The notes below the pieces were generated by a model that was not told the DNA's origin, did no database searches, and saw only the letters and a program-made list of their open reading frames with translations. The translations under genes and the position numbers were made by a program. A stretch of 64,000 nucleotides of DNA from Branchiostoma floridae. Taxonomy: Eukaryota; Chordata; Leptocardii; Amphioxiformes; Branchiostomatidae. The stretch is from NCBI RefSeq assembly GCF_000003815.2, contig NC_049993.1:13615526-13679525 (forward strand), in the 5' to 3' direction. Numbering within the stretch: the stretch's first letter is position 1; every line of letters starts with the position of its first letter. This document shows, in pieces, positions 15,901 through 26,286 of this stretch.

Positions 15901-18900
15901 TTTGCATACTTGAGTGGTCGGTTCCCGAACATGATGCCGTTATACTGCAAAGCCTTTGCCACAGACGTCTGGTCGGCGAACTCGACAAACGCAAAGCGCG
16001 TGGGCTGGGTCTCGTCCCCCGCCATGCGGACGTACTTGACCTCGCCCACTTGCTGGAAGAAGTTCAGGAGCTGCTCGGCGGTAACCTAGGACAACAGGGT
16101 CATAGGTCAAAGACACTGAACAACTTGTCTGAAAGGGCTGTCAATCAAAAGGAAGAAACAGGAAGGAGGCAGAAATGAAGAGTTCTGATTAGTTACTCAC
16201 TAATTGTATTACTTTTCTCATTAAAAATTATTCTATTTTTTAGAAGACACAGGAAGTAGTTTTTCTTTATGAACTAAGAGGATAAAAGTGTATTTTTTAA
16301 TTATAGGTAAACTTGTTAGTCCAGGGAAAGGAAGTAGTTTTGCCACACAGAAGGTTATAAAGCGGGGAGGTAAGTTAGAAGAATAGGTTGTGGATCGTAA
16401 AAAAGTACAATATACGTCACCCCTTCAACTTACAGTGGCGGAGTCCAAGTTGCCCACATAGACTGTCCGTCGGATCTCATCAATTTTGGAAGGGTCCACA
16501 TTGCCAGGCAGGGGTGGAAGCTGGGTTACGGCAAAAAAAACACAAATTTTAACAACATATTTGTATGACTTACAGTGGCAGAGTCCAAGTTTCCCACATA
16601 GATGGTCCGGCGGATCTCCTCTATTTTGGAAGGGTCCACATTGCCGGGTAGGGGTGGAGGCTGGGGTAGGCCAAGAGCTGCTAATGCAGGGTCATACTGT
16701 GGGGCTAACCCTGCACCAGCAGCAACCCCGGGCTACTGGAACACAAGACAAGGAAAAAACGCAAAACAGACGGAACAAACCTCCTGGTTTAAGCCGCCGT
16801 CACACTGTCAACAATCTTTGTTTGAATGTGTTGTTCACCAGAGAACGTTGGCGAATTTTGAAATTTTTTTTTATTTTTTTTTTTATTGAGATTCTCCATA
16901 TACCTATGGAGGGTATGGTGAAACAGGTATCAAAGACGCCTTTTCAAAGCCACCATACCGTTGGCTTTGTTGTTCGGAGTTTCCATCTCCTAGGAGGACT
17001 TCCGACCAAGGATGCAAGGGGTTCCTCCTACCCCTGACTCGTGTGTCATGGCGGGTGCGTCATGCCCGAACATGCCCCTATGGCCTGTCACCACAACAAA
17101 GGCCTGTCACTGCCACTAGCCGCAGCTATGTACTCATTTACACCTGAGTTAGGTGAGGAAAGTCGTGTAAAGTGCCTTTCCCAAGGGCACAAGATCGGTG
17201 ACACGGCAAGCGGATTTGAACCCGGGACCTCTCGGGCCTGAGACCAACGCGCTCCCGATCGTGCCACGCGGTCCCACCGTGCCACGCGGTCCCACTTGAG
17301 TATATTTTTCTGTGAAAATTTACCATATGACATTGGATGGGGCTTAGTGACTGTGAACATTGGTTCACATCATCATCATCACATTGGCTGATCACTACAA
17401 GTTATGCAGCAATCGAGGAAGCAGCATTTTGCACTTCTTTAGGGTTTATTTTTCAAAATCAGGGCAAAGTTCATATTATATAGTAAACATCTTTGGCCTA
17501 GAACAATTGTTTTTATGGTTGTTTTTTCTCTTCTGACAACTAAACTTCTATGTGGAGAAACTTAGACTCAAGCATTCAGACCATATTACAATAAACAATG
17601 ATGCATACCCCATTTGGAAAGTTATTTGTAGTTCATAGTTCTATTGTCTGCATTTGAGTAGCACTCTTGCAAAACTAGTTATACCACTTGGGGTTATTGT
17701 TGCAATGGTAACATGATGTGTCTGGAAGAATATTAGCATTCAAACATAGATTTAATAATTCGCATTAAAAAGCATGCACTATCATTATATAGCAAGGTTT
17801 CCAACAAAAACAACAGAGCATATTAGTTATTGTTTTTGATATAGATATTGTAACATGATTGAAAATGTTTCAAGCTTTACAGAGGTTTGCTGTGTCAATC
17901 TATGACACAGAAGAATTGGGAGTCATACTAGAAAATTTTGCAACAGGGTGATATCCAGTAATTCATTGACTCGCTGTTTTAGTAAGAAAAGGGATTTTTT
18001 AATCATAGTTTGTGAACATTGAAAAATAAAATGTACAATGTCGATGGATGGGAAAATCTTATCAATTCACCACTGGGAATATATTTTTGGCAAGAGCTCA
18101 AGTGTGAACTCATTTAATAATCAGTTTTCTCAATAACACCCTTATTCAGACAACTGAGTTCAAATCAAAGCATTGAAAAAGCATCAATTTAATAAGCCGT
18201 TTCACAGGTCAAACTGCACATGAGATGTGAGATGCATTGTGGGTAATATGTCAAAGGTAAAAGCCCCTAACAGTTTTTTCTAGACCATGCTTGATACATA
18301 TTGAGACATGTTTTTAAGTCTCAGGGACCTTCAACATTAACATATTACCTACAACAAATCATATTCTGCATGTGCATTTGGAACTATGTACTGGCTTATT
18401 ACTTTCTACCCAACACCATGCAGTTGATAGTGAGACATTAGGTTAAGGTAATACAAACCTGGTCTCCCATACCGGATCCGAGAACGTCCTACATGGGTGA
18501 TATGAAGCATGCATGTCTATGGTTGGCTGACCACACACTAGTAGTAGTACAAGTATTTTTTAAACGAAAAACTAAGGCACAATGACACACGGTCATGTAA
18601 GACCCAACTGTGCTGTATGCAAGCTTCTAGCAAGTCTAAATCTAAACATGCACAAATACAGGCTGATAGGGCTCAAAATACTAGTACGTTAACACACATA
18701 TACAGTTGTTTTCAACACATTACTGTAATTGTCTTATTTTCTATACTGCTAAATTTAGCCTCCTTCACAGCTTTCTAAGAGCGGTGGCGTTTATTGGGGG
18801 AGGGGCAAATACGATATTTGTAGGATAAAATTCTGCCTATATGCTGAAAATTGCAAATCATTGCGCACACCACCTCCCCTCAAAAAAAAAAGAAAAAATG

Positions 18901-21900
18901 CTCCTGCAAAGGAGGTTAGTTAAAGTAGCCATTGTTATAATGTTGATGTTGTTTTAAGTGTAAATTTAACTAGTTCAGACTTTAAGTTTGAATAAATGGC
19001 AAAACAAAGAGAGGATTTGTAAATACATTTGTATTAGCATTTTGAGCCCTAAAAGCTACCACAACACAATTACAAGGTTTTCAAACAAAATGCAAACACA
19101 TTACAAGATGCTAGAACAGCTCTAAAAGCCACACACGTTAACGTTACATGTCAAATAGTAGTCCCTGGAAGCACGCTCTTACAACAGAAAATCCCATCTT
19201 TTTCCATCAAAGATCAAGATAGGATTAACATAGTTTGCAAGGAAAGAATTGAGCTTCTCTTCAGAATGGGTAGAAACATAACATTACAAAACATGGGATA
19301 GAAATCACAGTACAAAATAACAAGCCGAAACAAAGGAGTACGGTAGAGTACAGTCCACTTTTCTCACTGACAGGTTTCAACATAACATCGGATACAGGAA
19401 TAGCCACAAACCTTGCTCACACTTTCAGGAAAAAATGCTCCAAGTATGTCCTATAGGAGGGTAAATAGCATGCAAGTTACATTCATTATTGTCACTTCAC
19501 TCATTGTTATTAACAGTTATCATCACAATGTCAGTAGCATTCACTGTGCATTATTATCAAACCAAGTCAACTCTCTGTTCATCAAACCATACAAAGAATT
19601 TTAACAGAGAAAGCGTTTCCTTTACGTGAATTTCAATATTTTGTTACGTCTATGTCACACGTGAAAAAACACACATTGCAATTTGATGCATTATTGGGTT
19701 GCTTAATCGTTAGTACTTAATTAAGAAGTGTAATTAACACACCTGGTCAGCCAGAGTTGCCCCCAGTACTTCCTATAATGGGTGAAATGAGTGCAGTTTA
19801 GTAGAGGAAATATCAACTTAGTTGCTGAGAGCGTAACGTTACCATTTAGAGTGAAAATAGATATGTTCATAGCTTCACAACTCAAGCGGTGTATTTGTCA
19901 GTGAAACACAAAAACCAACTAGAGTCAATTCCGAGTCACCGAGAGGATTTTGAAATAATGTTTGTCATAAGTTTGAACTATTCTAAGCAAAAGAATATTT
20001 CAGTCACTAAAGTTGTAAATTGTTCAAACAATTAAAAATGAAAGTTTGAACATGTTTGAACCTACCTACATATGTTGGAAACATTGGGAAAGTAATGGTA
20101 CAAATATCTCTTTATTTAGAACAATTTAGAAACATCTATGTGTTTTTGTTATTGTTGGAACATGTGATCATATGTTCCAACGATTTGTGTCATTTTTTCC
20201 CTCCATGAAAACTTTTATTACCCCCATAAACCAAGCTGCTAAGCTGGGCCTTTTGTTTGGGTCTTGTATTTTTAGATTTACTTTAGTAGACAATGGTGAC
20301 TCCTTTGTCAGAAGGTGTCAGACAGACACAATTTCCTGTACTTGGCAGGGATGTGTGAATTGCCCTCTTCCCAGCCCACTGACCCAGTTTCATCATATTG
20401 TTTCCATGTTCGAACATGTGATCACAAATGATGAATCTATGTTGGAACAGTTTAGAAACTATCAGAAATAATGACTTTGATGTTAGAAATGTTTCTAACA
20501 TGTTTGAATACTGTAGAAAATATTTAGAACATCACAATGATGTTATAAACAGTTCTAAACACTTACTTATCACAATTATTATGTTATAAAGATTTCCAAA
20601 ATGTTGGAACAAAAGGCAAGAAACACCCTCTTGGTAATGTGGAATTGACTCTATGTCACATTTGTTCAATCAAAAGCAGCATGTACTATTTCACACAAAA
20701 ACTTATATATTACCTATCAAGCATATATTAACAGGACAAAGTCATTGAATGACAACTAAAAGGATCCTGTATAAATTTGTCCGATTTAATCTACAAGGTT
20801 CTGAAATTTTGACAATTTTGTGTACAACAATGTCACAATACAATATCATACAAGAAATATGATTTCAAACTTGTGTATACCAACATACCAGAAGTTTAGT
20901 TTCATACATGCCAATCTTATAATAATATTTACAGTTCAAAGAACAAATTATAACAGCATCACGTGTATCTTGTATACTATAAAGTGCCAAACACAGTGGT
21001 TTTATTCTTGCAGTGAATGCTCCACTGTGAATTCATTACATTGCAAATATGCATTTCTACAAACAAATGTACTACTGCACTACACAATTGTTTCAACCAC
21101 AGATTTTGAAACACCACAAAATCTCATTTTCTTTCCATTGAAAAATAAAAACACAGTGAAAGTAAATAAATTTACGGTAAGAAAGTATAGCCGATACATA
21201 CCCCTCCTGCTACCCCTGCAGCTGCCAGAAGTGGGTTGGCTATAGGTGCTGGGGTGGGGAGTAGGGCGCTGGCCGCAGGTGCTGCCCCCCCAGGGATCAT
21301 ACCAGCCACCGCATTGGCTGGTGCTGCCAACTGAAGGGCCTTAGCTTCATCTGGAATGATGCCTGTAGAAGCCACATAACAGTAAACCCTATTAGCTCCT
21401 GTTAAAACTGCATAGAATAGGTCTATATACACATAAATATTACAGTAAAGGTAGACCAATTATATATCTATAATGTTGCAGTTTGGCAATTTCTGTTATG
21501 CAGTATCTGTTACAAATTTCATGCAAAATGTCTGGAATACAGCTCTTTGCTTTAGGAATACTAGCTTGGCTTGGCGTGTGTTACAGTGTGTACTGTACTG
21601 TCTGTAGCAGGAGATTTGACACTCCCATGTCCTTATTTGGACTTTCAACAACAGATCTGTCTCTATGAGTCTATCTGTCTCATTGTACATCTGCCATTTT
21701 TAGCATTATTGTGTCAAATACTTTTTTTTTTAGACGGACAGAGTTAAAGTTTTCTCCGTCCGAAGAAGAAGATTAACGCAAATGAACATCACAATCCCTG
21801 TACGAAGGAACGGGTCCTGTTCTACAATCATACGCACCATCCTGACAAGGGACAACGATCAGCGCCCTGTCGATGAACACGGTGTTGGTGAGGTGCTGTG

Positions 21901-23030
21901 CAACGCCGCAGTTTGTCGGGTCGTCGTATTTCACGTAACACACCTTGGAAGTCACCGGCACTGAGATATCCCTAAAGACAAAGAGGAACGTTGTAACTTG
22001 TAAGGTTGAAACAATACATGTAACACAACTACACTTTACGCCTCATATTTCAGATTCCCGTCTTAGAATTGAATCACATGTAGCCTGAGTACCATTCTCC
22101 GTAGTGACCGCTGGCTCAATACTTTCGCTTGCTAACCGCAGTATTGAGCCGGTCACGCAGAGGATGGTACTCAGGCTCTCAGTGACCTTAAGCTAGACAT
22201 GAATACTTAGAACCATGATCTCCTTTGGCTTATTATCTACTGGAGATTTGTTGCAGGATTTGTTTTAGGTACAATTAATACCTCTAAAATTCTCATGGAT
22301 TTGGCCTAAACTAAAAGTATGGAGAATAAATTGAATAGGGTTTAGCTCCAGTACATGTGTACACATACATAATAATATGCAAGTTTGCAAATAACACAAG
22401 TACTACTAGTATACTTATAGATGTGAGTGCAAGTTACTGTGCAAGTAAAATTTGGAGTATCTACTATCTTGATAATTTGTCATGGAATACACATCTTATA
22501 AAATGATAGGGAAAAGAAATAATAAATTATAAGTCATGATGATTCAGGAATCAGGAACATAATCTTTATAATTTCTGTTTACACTTTAGAACATATACCC
22601 TGGCATGATTTCATGTGAATATGATCAAAATGATATCAAAGGCTTAAAAGTTATGATTGATTGATGTACAAAACAAAAACATAATTTTGCACCGAAAACG
22701 TCCGAGTGCACATGTAACTTGCAAGATTCAAGTCCAACACAATCCTTGATGGCAATGAAAACAAACTCTCTAAAGTACAAAATAGGAAGACCCACAGCCA
22801 GATTGCACAGTTCCATTCCGGGAAGATGCTATAAATAACCCAGCGAAAAATGCGGGCCACAAAATCGATCCAAGTGAAACCGCACGGCTAAAGAAACACA
22901 GACGATGGACTCACTCAGGGTACAGTTTGATCTCGTCAATCTTGCCCAGGAAACTGAACAACGTCTGCATCTGCTCCTTGGTGGCGGCCGGCGCCACGTT
23001 CGTCACCTGGATCACCTTCGTTTGCGTCAT
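6975..23030 (-). CDS. SREK1: SREK1/SRSF11-type SR splicing regulator (two RRMs and RS domain)
   Basis: This is a nuclear SR-related protein that modulates splice-site choice. Core exons (high-low): 23030-22915, 21971-21838, 21362-21202, 16732-16574 (A), 16085-15910, 14475-14345 (C), 11244-11157, 10644-10513, 9638-9591, 8896-8819, 8384-8310, 7748-7559 and 7151-6975 (stop). They total 1665 nt, or 554 residues, with all phases matching. RRM1 is at residues 6-80 (VIQVTNVAP.., HLTNTVFIDRALIVVP). An Ala/Pro linker follows. RRM2 is at about 176-250 (RRTIYVGNLDSAT, RMAGDETQPTRFAFVEFAD). The RS domain covers about 294-432, a Lys/Asp/Glu exon about 433-496, and the tail (TRDYDEEEQGYDSEKEK) ends in DMDVDSD. 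Alternative exons are listed separately. An upstream in-frame ATG at 23129 exists, but family alignment favours 23030. A 5'UTR acceptor just before that ATG (CCCTCAG) is possible. Confidence 0.93.
8037..8207. mobile_element. Pogo/Tc1-like MITE remnant
   Basis: The ends CAGTAAAAGCCGCTTAATTG and, inverted, GTGCAATTAACTGGCTTCC pair imperfectly, with internal GTGCAATTA repeats. CAGT..CTTAATT-type ends resemble pogo/Tigger elements. It lies in a SREK1 intron. Confidence 0.45.
9884..10018. mobile_element. MITE with GCAGCTAGGTGGCGCTGC ends, family 3
   Basis: GCAGCTAGGTGGCGCTGCTAAC-like ends are inverted at 9889-9912 and 9984-10009. GTCCCAAACAT in the core is shared with copies at 26713-26856 and 39110-39300. 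Confidence 0.6.
11442..11480 (-). CDS. SREK1: Candidate 39-nt cassette exon of SREK1
   Basis: The stretch is flanked by AAATGCAG and GTACATTC. It is 39 nt long and open in the phase needed between exon C or D (ends with one base) and the RS exon 11244-11157 (starts with two bases). It would insert 13 residues (around TMTAATLQIPAI) without shifting the frame. No equivalent is known to me in vertebrate SREK1 or SRSF11. Confidence 0.5.
11706..11814. mobile_element. MITE, CTCCAAGCAGA family
   Basis: The ends CTCCAAGCAGATGTTGGGGT and its inverted copy ACCCCAACATCTGCTTGGAG are perfect over 20 bases. It sits in the SREK1 intron upstream of the 39-nt cassette. Confidence 0.8.
13955..14145 (-). other. 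Open read-through region after SREK1 exon D
   Basis: The reading frame of exon D continues past its GC donor for about 62 codons to a stop at 13955-13957. The stretch is more GC-rich than the surrounding intron. If the intron were retained, the protein would end here without an RS domain. It may equally be chance. Confidence 0.3.
14146..14273 (-). CDS. SREK1: SREK1 exon D, alternative copy of exon C
   Basis: 128 nt, acceptor ATATTAG, donor CAG/GCAAGT (GC type). It encodes VNYSNIALNKPVALTNPH followed by VREAQSHISSALNA. This is alignable with exon C (INHSNNAIVKP.. VRDAEALITAAIEP) and with the vertebrate segment that follows RRM2. It enters in phase 2 and leaves in phase 1, exactly like exon C. 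Using both copies (131+128 nt) would break the frame. Confidence 0.75.
14345..14475 (-). CDS. SREK1: SREK1 exon C, canonical copy
   Basis: 131 nt, acceptor TTTCCAG, donor CCAG/GTGCGC. It encodes the end of RRM2 and the helical segment EIEEAMKRVRDAEALITAAI, which is strongly conserved in SREK1 and SRSF11. It is separated from exon D by a 71-nt intron. Confidence 0.88.
14590..14790. repeat. Imperfect tandem repeat, unit about 48 bp
   Basis: Four degenerate units each contain AAAACCCCATGTGGAGCCT or a variant, followed by a T-rich tail. They start near 14600, 14648, 14694 and 14742. Confidence 0.5.
16434..16520 (-). CDS. SREK1: SREK1 exon B, alternative copy of the RRM2 start
   Basis: 87 nt in phase 0 at both ends, acceptor GTAACCCAG, donor GTAAGTTG. 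It encodes LPPLPGNVDPSKIDEIRRTV then YVGNLDSAT. It differs from the last 29 codons of exon A at three residues only: Leu/Pro at the first, Asp/Glu at residue 14 and Val/Ile at residue 20. It contains the first RRM2 beta strand (RNP2). Confidence 0.85.
16574..16732 (-). CDS. SREK1: SREK1 exon A, longer copy of the RRM2 start
   Basis: 159 nt in phase 0 at both ends. The first 24 codons (YDPALAALGLPQ region) match the SRSF11/SREK1 linker, and the last 29 codons are the copy of exon B. The acceptor is a CAGTAG pair; only the second AG keeps the frame open. An internal CCCCAG at the A/B homology boundary would give an 87-nt short form (16660-16574), also in phase 0. Confidence 0.85.
16895..17290 (-). 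repeat. tRNA-derived SINE-like repeat
   Basis: On the minus strand, GTCCCGGGTTCAAATCC resembles a tRNA B box. It is followed by sequence found in other repeats of this window (AAGGCACTTTACACGACTTT, complement at 17160-17190). A short direct repeat GTGCCACGCGGTCCCAC occurs twice at 17262-17296. Confidence 0.55.
18200..18395. mobile_element. MITE family 2 copy
   Basis: It contains TTGTGGGTAATATGTCAAAG and an inverted counterpart near 18335-18350, as in the copies at 6768-6907 and 49518-49679. Confidence 0.5.
18459..18488 (-). CDS. SREK1: SREK1 linker microexon 3 (30 nt)
   Basis: It is flanked by CACCCATGTAG and GTTTGTAT, in phase 0 at both ends, and encodes DVLGSGMGDQ. It is related to the microexons at 19412-19450 and 19743-19772 through the shared E/D-V/I-L-G start. 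Confidence 0.65.
19412..19450 (-). CDS. SREK1: SREK1 linker microexon 2 (39 nt)
   Basis: It is flanked by CTCCTATAG and GTTTGTGG, in phase 0 at both ends, and encodes DILGAFFPESVSK. Its donor resembles that of microexon 3. Confidence 0.62.
19743..19772 (-). CDS. SREK1: SREK1 linker microexon 1 (30 nt)
   Basis: It is flanked by CACCCATTATAG and GTGTGTTA, in phase 0 at both ends, and encodes EVLGATLADQ. Its acceptor is nearly the same as that of microexon 3, which suggests tandem duplication including flanking intron. Confidence 0.65.
19921..20652. mobile_element. 0.73-kb inverted-repeat element in SREK1 intron
   Basis: It starts AGAGTCAATTCC and ends GGAATTGACTCT, an exact 12-base inverted repeat. 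The interior is rich in GTTGGAAC/GTTCCAAC-like words in both orientations. No coding capacity is recognised. Confidence 0.55.
22082..22177. mobile_element. 96-bp hairpin MITE
   Basis: AGCCTGAGTACCAT at the left and ATGGTACTCAGGCT at the right are exact inverted repeats. Pairing continues inward through TGACC and GGCTCAATACT. Confidence 0.8.
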
Positions 23031-23591
23031 CCTGAGGGAAAAAATCGCGTAATTTGCGGGAGAAATTTGCCTGGAATCTTTCCTAGAATGAATCGCTCGC
23101 CATCTTCCCGAAAATGGCGTCGTCCTCACGTTCTGAAATTACCCACGATGCACTCATGACGGGACCATCCATTTCTCGTTCTTGAGTTTTAAAAAAAAAT
23201 GAAGGCCCCCTCCTTGAAAACACATAAAATATGAGAAAAAAAGCATCCATTTGAATGTCCTATTCAATTCATTCTTAATACAATAGGGCTACTTCAATCG
23301 TTTGATTTAAAAGATATTGAAACCAACTCACAACTTAGTCTGTGATTTCTGATTATGACATTAAAAAGATATTAAATGAAGATTTACCTAATTTAGCCTT
23401 TATTGACTTGTTAAGGATTTTGAAATTGATTTTATGTTTCCGTTTTGTATGACACGAAAGCCACTATTTTTGTTGCATTCTTTAATTTTTAGAAATCAAC
23501 CATACACAGAAACATAATGTACTACCCCTGCATAATCGTGGTGCATGTTGGGTCAAAATTTGCATCATCCCTCAACTTCCGCCCTGTCAAC
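23031..23591. promoter_or_regulatory. Divergent promoter region, SREK1 and NCSTN
   Basis: The two start codons are 561 bp apart and point outward. Near the SREK1 side (23090-23125) two GATGGCG/AATGGCG words resemble YY1 sites. The NCSTN ATG itself lies in AACATGGCGG. Bases 23180-23510 are AT-rich with nothing recognisable. Confidence 0.5.
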
Positions 23592-26214
23592 ATGGCGGTG
23601 CCAAGGAGCGTTTTGCCACTTCTGTTCTTGTGTTTTCCCCTGTGTTGGGCGCAGTTCCGCAGCGTTCACGACATGATCTACGTGAACATCACGGCCCAGG
23701 CCCCGTGTGTCCGCCTGATGAACGCCACGCACCAGATCGGCTGTACTTCGGCTGTGAGCGGGAATGTTGGAGTGCTTCACTACTGTGCTGAACAGGTAAC
23801 CTTACACATAGACTGAGTCATACTCTAATGATTTTATTCATTATGTCTAGTCTTGGAGCGGATATTGAAGAGGGAGATTGTAATATTTTCTTCCTGCTTC
23901 GTTTTTTATTCATCAAAGTCTGCCAATATGTACTTACTGATACCATTTAGCTAAGTAACGTTATGAAAATAATTTCCCACCACAACAAAGAGGAAGTAAT
24001 GTGATTACAACTTGGGTTTACTACTGTAAATGCATTTAGGTTTATGGTGGTTTTATTTTGCAGTAGCGGGGCTTTCTTAGTAAAGTTCACGGTTGAAACT
24101 ATTCTATAGTGCGGTAGAATTACGTTGCGGTGTTAAGATTTCATGGTAAGCGGTGTCCATGAAAACGAGAAAATAAAAGCACCACACTGACCGCAGACAT
24201 TTCAAGATTCATGGTATATATACTATATTTGATAACTAATACATGTATGTGTTCCCTGTTTTTATAGAGTGACGTTGACTGGCTGATCCAAAGTGCAAAG
24301 AACAAGCCCTACATGCCCCTCATGGTGCCGCGTCTGTTCACGTACGAAAACGTCCAAGGCCTCCGAGCGTCCGGTAAGATCAGCGGAATCCTGGTCGCGT
24401 ACGGGAACCGTTCCGACCCCCAACCTCCGCAGGCCGGCTTCTCTCCTGTCCACAAGTGTCCGAACGACGGCTACGGTATGTACAGCGATCACCCAGAGTA
24501 CGCCCACTGTAAGAACACCACGTGGAATCCCTTGGGTTCTGGGCTCTCGTACTTGGATTACGACTTCCCGATGTCCCTCCTGGTGAACCAATCGGACATC
24601 GACTACCTCATCGACTGTCACAATAGGTTCAACAAGTACGACAACGACAGCAACCAAGCGTACCCGCTGTGCGCTGTGCAGATCAAGGATCGTATGGACG
24701 GAGCCAAGGATTCCATCACTTGTATCAGGAGGAGCAACCTAAATATCAACCTCAACCCCTTCGTGTACTGTGACGCGCTCGGAGACAAAAACGTCTGGGG
24801 CACGCTGCGTCCTCTCAACAAGTCGACTCCGTTGAACGACAGCAAGGAACTGATCGTGGCTTCAGCAAAGATCGACACGTGGTCCCTGTTTCACAACGTG
24901 GGTGGAGTCGGAGCCAACGACGCAACAGGATTCATCGCACTCCTGGCTGCAGCAGAGGCTCTTGGGAAACTGGATCAAGTAGAGAAAAATGCCATGAAGG
25001 ATTTGATGTTTGTGTTCTTCCAGGGGGAGACGTTTGATTACATCGGCTCGTCTCGGATGGTGTATGACATGCGGCGAGGAGAATTTCCCGCGAAGCTGAA
25101 CGACAAGGTCCCGTGGCAGCCCTCATTGGTCAACACGACAAACATCCAGTACTTTTTGGAGGTGAGCCAGGTTGGTCTATGGGAACAGTCGGGAGGACTG
25201 TGGGCTCACAGCGACCCCGTCTCCCAGAAGACATCCGCAGTACGCGACAACGTCAACGCCATCTTTTCCGCCATCGAAAACGCGACAGATTCCACCAACA
25301 TCTCGATCGGAAAGCCGCCATCATTCCAAGCATTGCCCCCGGCGTCTCTGCAGCGCTTCCTACGGGAGGATCTGGGAGTCCCGGGAATCGTCCTGTCCGA
25401 CCACATGGCAGCATACAGCAACAACTACTTCATGAGTCGTCTAGACCTGCCCGCCGAGATCGGCATGGACATTCCCGCGAATCTTAAACCTGACGAGGCC
25501 TACGACTACACAACCAAGCAGGGCGAGAGCCTGACCAAAGTGGCTACAGTCATAGCGAGAACTCTGTACCAACTGGCCTCAAACAAGTCTCCTTCTGAGG
25601 CTGCAAAAATTACAGCTAGCAGCAGTACCATCAACCACCTCCTGTACTGCTTCCTGCAGCATGCCAATTGTCCGCTGTTCGCCGAGGTTCTCTCAAGCAA
25701 GTCCGTGGCCGCGTTAAAGTCCCTGCCGGGACCGCTACCGCGTTACGTCAGCGTCCCACAAAACGCAGCCAATCAGATTAGCCAGGTTGTTGCGAATCTC
25801 CTCACCTTCTACCTCGGCGAAAGGCTTCCCAACCTGAACACGCCGACAGAATGCAAGACGCCCAGATACGACCACATCAACAGCTATATCTTCATGAACG
25901 GCCGTCCCGTGGTAAACACGACAGATAACACGACGTCGTACGCGAGCTTCTGCATGCGCGCGTCCGTGCAGTTCTCCACTGCCGTCTCGCCAGCGTTCTT
26001 GTCAAACGAGATGTTGCACTCGAACGAGTATTCCACGTGGACAGAGAGCCGATGGACCGTCCTCAACGCGAAAATATTCCTCGTCTCGAGCGAGGCAGAA
26101 CAGACCATCACGTTGTCTGTGGGGGTGGTGGTCATCCTGGTGTCCCTCGTACTCATGTATTTCGTGAACACTAAATCAGACGTCCTGTTCACAGCTCCTG
26201 AAGCAGAATATTGA
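23592..26214 (+). CDS. NCSTN: Nicastrin, gamma-secretase subunit
   Basis: Nicastrin is the type I membrane glycoprotein of the gamma-secretase complex that gates substrate entry. Exon 1 is 23592-23795 (68 codons with signal peptide VLPLLFLCFPLCWA). Exon 2 is 24268-26214, joined in phase 0. The protein is 716 residues against about 709 in human. The hallmark GETFDYIGSSRMVYDM lies at residues 321-336. The fold is related to M28 aminopeptidases but inactive. One membrane helix (ITLSVGVVVILVSLVLMYFV) precedes a short tail. Many N-glycosylation sequons are present. The first in-frame ATG, at 23517, lacks a good context and would delay the signal peptide, so 23592 was chosen. With only one intron, against many in human, this is an intron-poor or retro-derived form. 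Confidence 0.97.
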
Positions 26215-26286
26215 TTAGCAAAACAGCCCGAACAAAATTGAAGTAATCTGGGAATAGTTTCATCAGGTTGGTTAATAGCTGGATAC

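Noticed and set aside
16486-17037. 183-codon plus-strand open frame
   Set aside because: It runs antisense to SREK1 exons A and B and into a SINE; the real coding strand is minus.
17205-17260. Possible tRNA gene from the B-box-like GGGTTCAAATCC on the minus strand
   Set aside because: No full cloverleaf can be drawn and the flanks match SINE bodies elsewhere in the window.
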